From positions 1-56,355 of the forward strand of contig JAHEJX010000012.1 in assembly GCA_024638645.1 (NCBI GenBank): DNA of 56,355 nucleotides, read 5' to 3'. Every line of letters starts with the position of its first letter. Position 1 is the first letter of the stretch. The stretch comes from Actinomycetes bacterium (lineage in GTDB: Bacteria; Actinomycetota; Acidimicrobiia; Spongiisociales; UBA5794). Under the pieces are notes generated by a model. It did not search any database. It was not told the origin of the DNA and worked only from the letters and a program-made list of their open reading frames with translations. Shown in pieces: positions 1-7,718 of this stretch. The position numbers and the translations under genes were made by a program.

Positions 1-192
1 AAACTCGGTCGCAACATCGTCGGTCCCCGCGACGGCCTCTACATCCTCGACGACGGCGGCTCCTACCGGGTCTACGTCCAGGAGTCGGGCGAGGCGCGCA
101 ATGAAGTGCGGGGCGATTTCGTCGCCGCCCGGGAAGCCGTGGTGGACGCTCTCGTCCGTCTCGGGGGAATCCCGTATGTCCCGGCTGGGTAG
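1..192 (+). CDS. C-terminal part of an unidentified protein (truncated by window edge)
   Basis: An open frame enters from the left edge and stops with TAG at 190-192, giving 63 residues that end in IPYVPAG. The peptide is mixed alpha/beta in character (motifs GLYILDDGGSYRVYV and VVDALVRLGGIPYV) with no membrane segment. I do not recognise the family. Its last 17 bases overlap the start of the following lipoprotein gene in another frame, which suggests the two are translationally coupled. Codon use looks like that of its neighbours. Confidence 0.5.
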   Translation, partial: KLGRNIVGPRDGLYILDDGGSYRVYVQESGEARNEVRGDFVAAREAVVDALVRLGGIPYVPAG

Positions 193-643
193 CATCGCAG
201 CCCTTACGGCAAGCCTGCTGGTGGTGGGTTGTGGCCCGGCCAGCCCGACACGACCTATCACGCCGGTCGACACTCTGGCCCCGATCGCCGAGGAGGCAGA
301 GCTTGCTGAAGGCGACGTCGTCCACGCAGTCGGCCGGGGTATCTACATCGTCAACATTCCCGGCGAGGGCCTCATCGCCCTGTGGGAAAAGGACCCCTTC
401 AAAGGATGCCGAGTCGCCGACGCCGGCGAGCCGGGCCAGCGGCGAGAAGGCCTCCCGATCAATCATGAAGAGACGCGGTTTGTGGACCCGTGTCACGGAT
501 CCGAATACACCCTCGACGGCACATACCTATCGGGTCCGAGCCCGCTTTCGATGTACCGCCTCCCCATCGAGGTCAGGGACGGGCAGGTCTACTTCCAGTC
601 ACTCAACCCCATTGAAGTGCCGCGGCCCGAACCACAGGAATGA
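176..643 (+). CDS. Rieske-fold lipoprotein lacking most [2Fe-2S] ligands
   Basis: The 155-residue product starts at ATG 176 because this puts a signal peptide and lipobox (LLVVGC, Cys19) at the N terminus; an upstream in-frame ATG at 101 would bury it. The C-terminal half follows the Rieske pattern: box I is DPFKGC (residues 73-78), box II is DPCHGS (104-109), followed by DGTYLSGPSP as in Rieske proteins. In canonical boxes (CTHLGC and CPCHGS) the ligands are Cys and His of box I and the first Cys and the His of box II. Here the box I ligands are Asp and Phe and the box II Cys is Asp. Only His107 and the two disulfide cysteines (78 and 106) remain. It probably does not bind a cluster and may be a structural or substrate-binding relic domain exported to the membrane surface. 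Confidence 0.75.
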   Translation: MSRLGSIAALTASLLVVGCGPASPTRPITPVDTLAPIAEEAELAEGDVVHAVGRGIYIVNIPGEGLIALWEKDPFKGCRVADAGEPGQRREGLPINHEETRFVDPCHGSEYTLDGTYLSGPSPLSMYRLPIEVRDGQVYFQSLNPIEVPRPEPQE

Positions 644-655
644 AAGTCAGGGAAT

Positions 656-967
656 ATGGGCCCATGTCCGCCGTTTAACTTCCCGAACTCCGCGAAAGGC
701 CAGACATTGGAAGCCGTCACCATCTACAGCACCTCGTGGTGCCCTTCCTGTATGAGCGCCAAGGCGTTCTTCGAAGGCAAGGGTGTGGCGTTCGACGAGA
801 TCGACGTCGAGCAGTGGGACGATCCCCGCGGGAGGCTCGAGGAAATCACCGGCCGACGGTCCGTGCCGCAGATCTTGATCGGCGAGACACACATCGGCGG
901 CTTCGACGACCTGCTGGCACTCAACGCAGACGGTGTCGTCGACGAGCTGCTCAAAGTCAGCGCATAG
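656..967 (+). CDS. Glutaredoxin-like thiol-disulfide oxidoreductase
   Basis: The 103-residue product has a thioredoxin fold of the glutaredoxin type: beta strand AVTIYSTSW, active site CPSC, the cis-proline motif SVPQI and the GGFDDL glutathione- or mycoredoxin-type loop. It would reduce disulfides or mixed thiol disulfides in the cytoplasm. The active site is CPSC instead of the usual CPYC. The first 17 residues are not family-like. A TTG at 707, preceded by GAAAGG with good spacing, would give an 86-residue protein that starts exactly at the conserved fold, and this may be the true start. Confidence 0.8.
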   Translation: MGPCPPFNFPNSAKGQTLEAVTIYSTSWCPSCMSAKAFFEGKGVAFDEIDVEQWDDPRGRLEEITGRRSVPQILIGETHIGGFDDLLALNADGVVDELLKVSA

Positions 968-1003
968 CCCGACGCGAATCGGGCGTGCGCTTAACATCGC
1001 GCA

Positions 1004-1741
1004 ATGCCCGGGCCGGCCCAGCATCACCAGCTAGCCACCTGCGTTGTCGCCGTCCTTTTGGCCGCGAGCTCTTGCTCGGCAAGCGCCCAACCGACTGTTG
1101 ATGGCGTTCCTGTTAGAAACGCCGACGCAATTCTCGAGCGAGCCGAGGCGCGGCCGCAGCAGAACTCCGGCGTCGAGGTCCGCTGCTTCTTCGTGTCGCT
1201 CGACGAGTCGACAGAGATACTTCCAATGATGCGTTGCGGACCGGCGGGTCCGGGTGGAACCCGCGCCGGCCCATGGCGGGTATACGGCCTAGAGGCGGCT
1301 GACGGCGGCGCCGCCATCACGCTTCAGATCAGCGACGACTACCGAGAAGGCTGGGATCTCCTGCCCGGTGAACGGCTTCATCGCCCAGACGGGCTCGCCC
1401 CGCTCCCGGAAGATCACAACGAGTTTTCGCCGCCGACGGGCGCCTTCAGGTTCGACAATCAGCTGGTTTACAGCGTGCCGCTCGACTTCCAAACCTGCAT
1501 GGCGAATGCGGACTTCATCGTTTTCGGGATGGAGTTCCTCTACGACGGCCAACGGACGCAACGCGATAACGAGATCGTCACCCACATCTCATATGTCTCG
1601 CACGATTCGATGACTTGGAACCACAAAGCGGACGCTGCGGAGTTGGCGGCGAAAGACATGTGTGTGGAAACCGTCGCCGTCGCGTCCGGCGTGGGCCTCG
1701 AGCAAGACAGCGGATCGATCGATGGCAGCTTCGGGGAATGA
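1004..1741 (+). CDS. Secreted protein of unknown function
   Basis: The 245-residue product has a hydrophobic N-terminal segment (LATCVVAVLLAASSC), so it is exported. ASSC is not a good lipobox, so lipidation is uncertain. The mature part is acidic, with four cysteines (near CFFV, MRCG, QTCM and DMCV) that could form two disulfides. I recognise no family. A TAACAT hexamer lies exactly 6 nt before the ATG, which fits a leaderless transcript. It stands between glutaredoxin and a methyltransferase-like gene, and neither gives a functional clue. Confidence 0.6.
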   Translation: MPGPAQHHQLATCVVAVLLAASSCSASAQPTVDGVPVRNADAILERAEARPQQNSGVEVRCFFVSLDESTEILPMMRCGPAGPGGTRAGPWRVYGLEAADGGAAITLQISDDYREGWDLLPGERLHRPDGLAPLPEDHNEFSPPTGAFRFDNQLVYSVPLDFQTCMANADFIVFGMEFLYDGQRTQRDNEIVTHISYVSHDSMTWNHKADAAELAAKDMCVETVAVASGVGLEQDSGSIDGSFGE

Positions 1742-1766
1742 CGACACCGACCGATATCCTCTCCAC

Positions 1767-2885
1767 ATGACCGACCAGTCCCCCGATCGTTTCTTTGATA
1801 GCCGTGCGGCCTACAACATGTTCGTCACCACGACCAACGAAAAGGCCGCAGTGGCCGAACGAGTCAGCCGTGAATTGGATCATCTCGAGCCCAGAGAACG
1901 GGCGCTGCGCATCTTCGACGCCGGCATGGGCGACGCCAGCGTGTTGATCCACCTGATGCGGCGGCTGCATCAGGTATTCACCCATGTGCCGTGGCTCGTC
2001 GTCGGCAAAGAGATATCAATCGAGGACGTGCGCCGTGCCGTCGACTCGATGCCCGACCGCTTCTTTGAGCATCCCGAGCTCGTCTTCGCCGTCACGAACA
2101 TGCCGTATCGCAGCGCCGTCCACCTTGGAAGCGACAAAACGGAAGACGTGATTTGGCGCACAACGGCACTGGAGGGAACAACGGCACACGACTTCGCCAC
2201 CCAGCTCCAAGCGCTTCACTTGCAGTTCGCTTCCGATTGGGCCGTTCACACGAGTCCCAAGACCGGCAATCCGGTTCCGGTCCGACCTGCGGTGCACGTC
2301 ATATATCGACGAGATCGGGAGTTTCTGCTGCGCGATGTCATTCCGCAGCCCGGAGGGACCGACATCGAGTACGAGCTGATCCTTGCATCGCAGCCATATC
2401 GGGCCAGGACGTCGGCTGCGGCCAAGGTGCGCATGGTCATTGCGCCGCTGGTCGAAGCATTGGCGCCGGGCGGCCGGCTCATCGGCATCCATGCCGCCGG
2501 CGATGATCCCGCACTCGAGATCATCCGCAATGTCTGGCCGGAAGAAGATCCTTTCACCACCAACCGCCACGACATATTCAAAGAGCTGAGCGAGCTGATG
2601 GGCACTGATATCGAGTTCGAGGATGTGCCCGACCAGGAAGCCTTGTTCCCATACATACTCCACTCGATGCCGTCGGAGCTGAGCGAACACATTGGCACGT
2701 CCGCTGTGTTGGCTGCATGGAACGCCGCGGCTTACGTCGCCCAGATAGACGAGGATCGGCTCACCGAGGCCATCGACAGCGGCCGCTACCTAGAGGCGAC
2801 GCGTGAAGTCCTGGGCCGTTACGACCGCATTTGGTTCAACGATGAAGCGTTCGTCGTCACCCGCAGGTCCACTCCCGACGCATGA
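1767..2885 (+). CDS. SAM-dependent methyltransferase-like protein
   Basis: The 372-residue product has a Rossmann-type motif I (RIFDAGMGDASVL, about residues 53-65) and a later segment EALAPGGRLIGIHA that matches the post-motif III region of class I methyltransferases, so it probably binds S-adenosylmethionine. The central region is longer than in minimal methyltransferases. The substrate cannot be told. The start is ATG 1767, with TATCCT exactly 6 nt upstream (leaderless pattern). An in-frame start at 1662 would lie inside the preceding gene. It is not clearly in an operon. Confidence 0.6.
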   Translation: MTDQSPDRFFDSRAAYNMFVTTTNEKAAVAERVSRELDHLEPRERALRIFDAGMGDASVLIHLMRRLHQVFTHVPWLVVGKEISIEDVRRAVDSMPDRFFEHPELVFAVTNMPYRSAVHLGSDKTEDVIWRTTALEGTTAHDFATQLQALHLQFASDWAVHTSPKTGNPVPVRPAVHVIYRRDREFLLRDVIPQPGGTDIEYELILASQPYRARTSAAAKVRMVIAPLVEALAPGGRLIGIHAAGDDPALEIIRNVWPEEDPFTTNRHDIFKELSELMGTDIEFEDVPDQEALFPYILHSMPSELSEHIGTSAVLAAWNAAAYVAQIDEDRLTEAIDSGRYLEATREVLGRYDRIWFNDEAFVVTRRSTPDA

Positions 2886-2889
2886 AGTC

Positions 2890-2927
2890 GTACCTAGTCG
2901 CTGTACCCAGTACCTAATACCTAATAC
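2890..2927. repeat. Tract of short TACC/ATACC repeats
   Basis: Repeating units TACCTAG, TACCCAG, TACCTAA and TACCTAA run with a period of about 7 between two convergent genes. The tract supplies the last codons and the stop codon of the minus-strand GDPD gene, whose C-terminal residues GIRY are encoded by it. A related tract is at 4104-4143, and the arms of the palindrome at 44872-45022 contain the same kind of unit. Confidence 0.7.
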
Positions 2928-3702
2928 CCCGCTCATCCAATACTCGATTCAGCAGATCGGGCCGGTCTGTCACAATCCCATCTGCCCCTAGGTCGAGCAG
3001 GCGGTGCATGTCTTGCGGCTCGTTGACCGTCCAGAAATGGACTTGGGCACCGGCATCGTGGATTGCCTCGACGTACTTCTCGTCGATTGGGAGCGACCTG
3101 TAGTTGAACGGGATCTGATAAGCCTCGACCGGACGCCGCACCGATCGCCTGCGACGCGACGCCGCCCACATGGCAAGCGTGTCACGTGGTCCGGCCGACG
3201 TGGCCACTGCGCCGTTGGTGATTCTGCGAAATTTGGCCGTGCGATGGCCAATGAATGATCCGATCATCACAGAATCCTCCCTGCCGGCTTTCCGGAGCAC
3301 GTCGGCGACCGGCCATTCGAGGCCGGGCGCCTTGAGATCAATGTTGAAGTGCACGTCGGGGAACTCGGCGAGTATCTGTGCCAACGGGGAGATGCCGATG
3401 CCACTGCCCCGCAACGGATGATCACTCTCAGGGTTGAAGTGGTGCGCCGCATCTAGCAGGCGGAGATCGTCGAGGTACCAGTCTGCGACCTTGCCGGTCC
3501 CGTTCGTCGTGCGCTCCAGGGTTGGATCGTGGAAGGCGACCACCTGCCTGTCTTTGGTGATGCGCACATCGGTCTCGATGTATCGGTAGCCGAGCTCCAC
3601 CGCTCCGCCAAACGCATACATGGTGTTCTCGGGCCACAGCACCCGACTCCCGCGGTGGGCGAAGCGGATCGGGTGCTCGCGGCTCAGGTAGGGAACGCTC
3701 AA
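2914..3702 (-). CDS. Glycerophosphodiester phosphodiesterase (GDPD family)
   Basis: The 262-residue protein hydrolyses glycerophosphodiesters to glycerol-3-phosphate and an alcohol. Family signatures are clear: FAHRGS (residues 14-19), WPENTMYAF, the acidic metal ligands in YIETDVR, the general-acid motif VAFHDPTLERTTNGTG, then NIDLKAP and a C-terminal FWTVNEP and DGIVTDRPDLL. Length is typical of single-domain bacterial GDPDs. There is no signal peptide, so it is cytoplasmic. Its start overlaps the stop of the upstream DUF1801 gene by 4 nt, so they form an operon. The 3' end lies inside a repeat tract. Confidence 0.93.
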   Translation of the reverse strand: MSVPYLSREHPIRFAHRGSRVLWPENTMYAFGGAVELGYRYIETDVRITKDRQVVAFHDPTLERTTNGTGKVADWYLDDLRLLDAAHHFNPESDHPLRGSGIGISPLAQILAEFPDVHFNIDLKAPGLEWPVADVLRKAGREDSVMIGSFIGHRTAKFRRITNGAVATSAGPRDTLAMWAASRRRRSVRRPVEAYQIPFNYRSLPIDEKYVEAIHDAGAQVHFWTVNEPQDMHRLLDLGADGIVTDRPDLLNRVLDERGIRY

Positions 3703-4052
3703 CGGCCGGCCCTCAGTTCAATGGCGTCCGCGATCAGGTCCATGATCGCATCGACCGGCACAACATCGCCCGGGGCCAACTCGATGTGGCGCGTCTGCTT
3801 GGTGCCGCCGGTGAACAGCTCTTCCGTGTCGTTGAGCATGTGGCCGTGTTCGATCAGCAGCTTGACGGAGTCCGCCCCGGGGAAGATACCCCCCACGTAC
3901 CCTGCGTCAGGATGAACGAATCCCAAGCCGTGCCAGCCCACATATACCCGCTCCTCAGCCGCAGGCATGGCCGAGCGCATGAGGCCACGAAGTTCGTTGG
4001 CCAGCTCGATGATCGGCTCGACATGCTCAGCAAGCAACGCATCAGGAGTCAT
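3699..4052 (-). CDS. DUF1801 (YdhG-like) family protein
   Basis: The 117-residue protein has the DUF1801 pattern: a helical N terminus with repeated hydrophobic positions (IIELANELRGLMRSAMP), then ERVYVGWHGLGFVHPDAGYVG and a segment on response to signal or substrate (GADSVKLLIEHG). The family resembles a frataxin-like fold of unknown function. It is the first gene of a two-gene operon with GDPD (4-nt overlap). TAGCCT lies exactly 6 nt before the ATG, so it is probably transcribed without a leader. Confidence 0.75.
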   Translation of the reverse strand: MTPDALLAEHVEPIIELANELRGLMRSAMPAAEERVYVGWHGLGFVHPDAGYVGGIFPGADSVKLLIEHGHMLNDTEELFTGGTKQTRHIELAPGDVVPVDAIMDLIADAIELRAGR

Positions 4053-4103
4053 AGCCAGAGGCTAGAGCGACGCCACGTGCCCTCCTCCCCGGGAGCGCAG
4101 CGA

Positions 4104-4143
4104 AATACCTGATACCTAACACCCAACACCTGATGCCTAATAC
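4104..4143. repeat. Tract of short ATACC/ACACC repeats
   Basis: Units AATACCTG, ATACCTAA, CACCCAA, CACCTGA and TGCCTAATAC follow one another in the gap between the DUF1801 promoter and a bidirectional terminator. The unit is the same as at 2890-2927. No gene is encoded here. Confidence 0.65.
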
Positions 4144-4144
4144 G

Positions 4145-4176
4145 AACAAAGGCGCCACCGAAGTGGCGCCTTTGTT
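4145..4176 (-). terminator. Rho-independent terminator, probably bidirectional
   Basis: A 14-bp perfect stem (AACAAAGGCGCCAC at 4145-4158 with GTGGCGCCTTTGTT at 4163-4176) closes a CGAA tetraloop. On the minus strand it stands just after the stop of the small helical protein and ends in a T-rich run. Confidence 0.85.
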
Positions 4177-4197
4177 GTTCGTGTTGCCTAAGAGGAG

Positions 4198-4434
4198 CTA
4201 TTCGGCTGCTGGAGCCGCATCCTCGTCGTCATCCCCGTCGAACTTGTCCTTGATGTCCTCGGCAAGATCCTTGGCCTTGTCCATGGCGCCTTCGGCCATG
4301 TCACCGGCCTTGTCGCGGACTCCCTTGGTCTTGTCCCAGGCGCCTTCCGCGGCATCGCCGGCCTTATCGGCTACGTCGCCGGCCATGTCTTTGCCCTTGC
4401 TGAACCAGCCTTTGATGGTGTCCATCAGACCCAT
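4198..4434 (-). CDS. Small amphipathic-helix protein (MT0933-antitoxin/LEA-like)
   Basis: The 78-residue protein begins MGLMDTIKGWFSKGKDMAG and then repeats an 11-residue-like pattern of DKAGDxAEGA/DKAKD units, ending in a very acidic tail (DGDDDEDAAPAAE). This resembles the MT0933/Rv0909-type family and late-embryogenesis-abundant proteins; both are mostly disordered helices. The function could be stress protection, membrane binding or an antitoxin, but no toxin gene lies next to it. A strong AAGGAG ribosome-binding site precedes the ATG and a terminator follows the stop, so it is a single-gene unit. Confidence 0.7.
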   Translation of the reverse strand: MGLMDTIKGWFSKGKDMAGDVADKAGDAAEGAWDKTKGVRDKAGDMAEGAMDKAKDLAEDIKDKFDGDDDEDAAPAAE

Positions 4435-4500
4435 TTTTCACTCCTTGAAGCGTGTGTGTGTTGTCGATTGTAAGTAGTCAGATCGGAACGCGTCGGATAT

Positions 4501-7011
4501 CTACAGGGAATCGCCCAGCCGGCCCTCTTCCCTCGCTCGCAACCCCACGCGCACTTTCAGCAGCTCGACTTGCTGATCCACGTACTTCGAACCACCTGCG
4601 AGGGGGTGATCCGCGAGCCAAGCCTCGATGTCGGCAGCGACCTCCGGCTCCGATCTTGCGGGCAACCAGTCGAGGATACGCCGCTGGCTTTGTGGCGGGA
4701 CGGCGTCGAGCACCTGATCCCACCTGTCTTTGATGCGGTTCCAGCTCTCTGCGCCGGTCGTGCGATGACCGATCAGCCTGGCCGTGACCCATGCTCCGTC
4801 CTGGCGGCGGATTTCTCCACTAGTCAACATGTCGAGCACCTTCGAAGCCGTCTCCTGTTCCGGAACGGAGATTGCCGCTTGCAGGAACCGCACCTCGTCT
4901 TGGGGCGAACCGGCATTGCGATATGCGTCGATGAACGTATCGAATTCATCGGAACCACCGTTGGCGGCAACGATGGCAATGGCGGCTGCGGCCACCTCCC
5001 CGTCCACAGTGTCGCCGTTGCGAGAAGCCGCGAACACCGCCCTGGCTTCAGGCAGGATCGACTTGTCGTCCCCGAGGACTCCCCTGGTCCTGAGCAGCAG
5101 GCCGCGCAACCGGCGGTCCAGATCAGACTCGTTGGCGCCCGGCTGCCATCCCATCTTGTCCGCTGCATCGGAGACGAGGCCGCGGACGAACTCCTGGAGG
5201 GCGGGACGGTCGTCCGAGGAGACGACCCGGTTCAGCTCACCGAGGCCGCCGATTATGGCTCCCCAAACCTCCGGCTCGGACTCCTCTTTGAACTGAGAAG
5301 CCAGCTCGATGAAGTCTTTGGCGGGCACGTCGCCGGCGAGTACGTTCGCCCATAGGTCCGCAACGAGTGCGTACCGCTCTTCTGCCGGCAGATCGGCCGC
5401 CTGGTGCGCGATCTCGTCACGAAGTTCGTCGTCGTACTGGACTCGGTAGAAGCCCTGCCCACCCCGATTGAGCCGGAACGACTCGCCGGCGGCGACTGCG
5501 GTTTCGGCACCGACGATGACACGGCCGCCGCCTTTGCTTCCGGCGTAGAGAGCGGGCACCTGCCATTCGTCCTCGCCGTCCCCAAGGAACCGGAAGTGTT
5601 CCTGGCGCATCACGTACTTGTCACCGTCGCGCGCCACGGTGATGCGCGGATAACCGCCTTGGAAGATCCACCCGTGCATCATGAGTCCTACCGGTTCGCC
5701 CGACACCTCTTCGAGAGCTGCCCAGAGGTCGGCCGTTTCGGTGTTGGCATATGAGTGTGTTTTCAAATACTTGCGAATGCCGTCGCGGAAGGTCTCCTCA
5801 CCGAGGTAAACCTCGAGCATGCGCAGCACGGACGAGCCCTTCGAGTAGGTCAAGATGTCGAACATCTCGTTGGCCTCTTCAGGCGAGCCAACTGGAAACT
5901 CGATGGGTCGGGTCGATGCCAGGCTGTCTGTGTCCATCGCCGCGTTGCGGCCGGCCGCAAAGGAGAGCCATCGCTTCCAATCAGGACGGTACGCGTCGAC
6001 ACATTTCAGCTCCATGAAGGTGGCAAAGGCCTCATTCAGCCAGATCCCGTTCCACCACTTCATCGTCACGAGGTCGCCAAACCACATATGGGCGAGCTCA
6101 TGGGCAATGACGTCCGCAACCCGCGCCTGCTCGCCCTGCGTGGCCTTCTCGGGATCGACGAGCAGCGCCGTCTCCCGATACGTAACGGCGCCGAGATTCT
6201 CCATCGCGCCCCAAGCAAAGTCGGGCACCGCAATCATGTCGAGCTTGTCGCCCGGATAGGCAATGCCGTAGTAATCGGAGAAGTAGCGCAACGCGAAAGC
6301 GCCGGCATCGAGGGCGAATCGGGCGAGGTGTGCCTTCCCCGGGGTGTGGACGATCCGCAACGGCGTGCCGTCGACGTCGACGGGGTCGGTCGCCTCGAGC
6401 TCTCCTACGACGAATGCGACGAGGTACGTCGACATCTTCATGGTGGTGGCGAACTCGACACGGCGCAGCCCCTCGCCGGCAGGATCATCGCTGACTACCT
6501 GGGAGTTCGATATCGCCATCATGTGTTCCGGAACCACCAGGGTTACCTGGTACGTGGCCTTCATGTCTGGTTCATCCCAGCAAGGAAAAGCCCGCCGGGC
6601 GTCGGTTGCCTCGAATTGTGTGGTGGCGATCACCTTTTCTTCGCCTGCCGCCGACGTATAGGTCGACCGGTAAAAACCCTGCAGGTTGTCGTTGATCGAT
6701 CCTGTGTAGTCGAGGCGGATTTCCACCGGGCCGATTTCCAGCGGAGTGCCGAGGGCAAGAGTGACGCGTTCTCGGCCTTCCTCGTAGCTGAGGCCGGCAT
6801 CCTGGATCGAACCATCGGCTCCCATGACCTCGACGGCGTCGATGTCGATCTCGATGCTGTTGAGAACGATTTCCGCAACGCGCTCGACCGCTGCTGCGGT
6901 GATGACCACCCGCCCTTTGAAGGCGAAGGTTTCGAAATCGGGCTCGATTTCGAGCTGATAATGACTCGGTATCACCGAGCGCGGCAGCCGATGGTCGGCT
7001 TCGGAAGACAT
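4501..7011 (-). CDS. pepN: Aminopeptidase N (M1 family zinc metallopeptidase)
   Basis: The 836-residue protein removes N-terminal amino acids from peptides. It shows the M1 domains in order: an N-terminal beta domain, the exopeptidase motif GAMEN (residues 268-272), the zinc site HELAH (304-308) with the third ligand Glu327 in NEAFATF, and an ERAP1_C-like helical C-terminal domain. There is no signal peptide, so it is cytosolic. It follows the ccm operon on the same strand, 68 nt after ccmG, and has its own AGGAG upstream, so read-through or a separate promoter are both possible. Length and motifs are normal for actinobacterial PepN. Confidence 0.97.
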   Translation of the reverse strand: MSSEADHRLPRSVIPSHYQLEIEPDFETFAFKGRVVITAAAVERVAEIVLNSIEIDIDAVEVMGADGSIQDAGLSYEEGRERVTLALGTPLEIGPVEIRLDYTGSINDNLQGFYRSTYTSAAGEEKVIATTQFEATDARRAFPCWDEPDMKATYQVTLVVPEHMMAISNSQVVSDDPAGEGLRRVEFATTMKMSTYLVAFVVGELEATDPVDVDGTPLRIVHTPGKAHLARFALDAGAFALRYFSDYYGIAYPGDKLDMIAVPDFAWGAMENLGAVTYRETALLVDPEKATQGEQARVADVIAHELAHMWFGDLVTMKWWNGIWLNEAFATFMELKCVDAYRPDWKRWLSFAAGRNAAMDTDSLASTRPIEFPVGSPEEANEMFDILTYSKGSSVLRMLEVYLGEETFRDGIRKYLKTHSYANTETADLWAALEEVSGEPVGLMMHGWIFQGGYPRITVARDGDKYVMRQEHFRFLGDGEDEWQVPALYAGSKGGGRVIVGAETAVAAGESFRLNRGGQGFYRVQYDDELRDEIAHQAADLPAEERYALVADLWANVLAGDVPAKDFIELASQFKEESEPEVWGAIIGGLGELNRVVSSDDRPALQEFVRGLVSDAADKMGWQPGANESDLDRRLRGLLLRTRGVLGDDKSILPEARAVFAASRNGDTVDGEVAAAAIAIVAANGGSDEFDTFIDAYRNAGSPQDEVRFLQAAISVPEQETASKVLDMLTSGEIRRQDGAWVTARLIGHRTTGAESWNRIKDRWDQVLDAVPPQSQRRILDWLPARSEPEVAADIEAWLADHPLAGGSKYVDQQVELLKVRVGLRAREEGRLGDSL

Positions 7012-7079
7012 TGGTGGCCAAATCTCCTGTTGGATTGCCGACGGAGAATACTTGGCAGGGGGCAGGACCGGCGAAACGG

Positions 7080-7718
7080 CTACCGGTTCTCCAACTCGCC
7101 CGTCTTTGTGATGGGATCAACGGAGCCGCCGAGGATGATGGCGTCGATCGTGCGCACGAGGACGTCGAGGCTCACGGGGCCATTGACCTGACCGACGATT
7201 TCGCCTTCCCGGTTGAGGAAGAATGTCGTGGGTAGCCCGAGCACGCCGAACCCAATGCCTGCACGCGATCGGTCGTCGAGCACGTAACGGTAGGGGTCAC
7301 CGCGCCCGAATTCGTCCAGGAAGTCGATCCCCGTGGCAGTCCGATCCTGGTGAAGGATGCCGACAAAGGAAACACCGGCATCGCGGTAGGCGCCTGCCGC
7401 AGTCAGGAGCGCGTCGTGCTCGACCCGACAACCAGTGCACCACGACGCCCAGAAGTTGACCACGACGATGTCACCTTTGAGCTCGGCGAGGTTTAGGTCG
7501 GCTTCGAATTCCAGATAAGGAAGTGTCACGTCTGGTGCGGGTTGACCGATGAGCGGTGACGCAACCAGGTCCGGATCGACGCCGAACCGGCTGGCGAAGA
7601 CAGCCCCGAAAACGATCACCACGACGCCGACGCCGACTGCAATCCAGACGCCCATATTGCGCTGCGGGCTCCCGCTTGAATCCTCCACGTCCTCTGGGGA
7701 AGCGGCGTTGCCCGTCAC
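7080..7718 (-). CDS. ccmG: Membrane-anchored thiol-disulfide oxidoreductase (CcmG/ResA-like)
   Basis: The 212-residue protein has a short cytoplasmic N terminus, one transmembrane helix (about residues 23-41) and an extracytoplasmic thioredoxin domain with active site WCTGC (Cys94, Cys97) and the cis-Pro loop LGLPTTFF. In System I such a protein reduces the apocytochrome CxxCH disulfide before heme attachment. It is the last ccm gene and overlaps ccmHI by 4 nt. Its place after ccmH, not between ccmF and ccmH, is unusual for the pathway. TlpA/ResA is the alternative name for the same fold. Confidence 0.88.
   Translation of the reverse strand: MTGNAASPEDVEDSSGSPQRNMGVWIAVGVGVVVIVFGAVFASRFGVDPDLVASPLIGQPAPDVTLPYLEFEADLNLAELKGDIVVVNFWASWCTGCRVEHDALLTAAGAYRDAGVSFVGILHQDRTATGIDFLDEFGRGDPYRYVLDDRSRAGIGFGVLGLPTTFFLNREGEIVGQVNGPVSLDVLVRTIDAIILGGSVDPITKTGELENR

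Noticed and set aside
5755-7191. 478-codon plus-strand frame opposite pepN
   Set aside because: Shadow of aminopeptidase N, which carries HELAH and GAMEN on the other strand.
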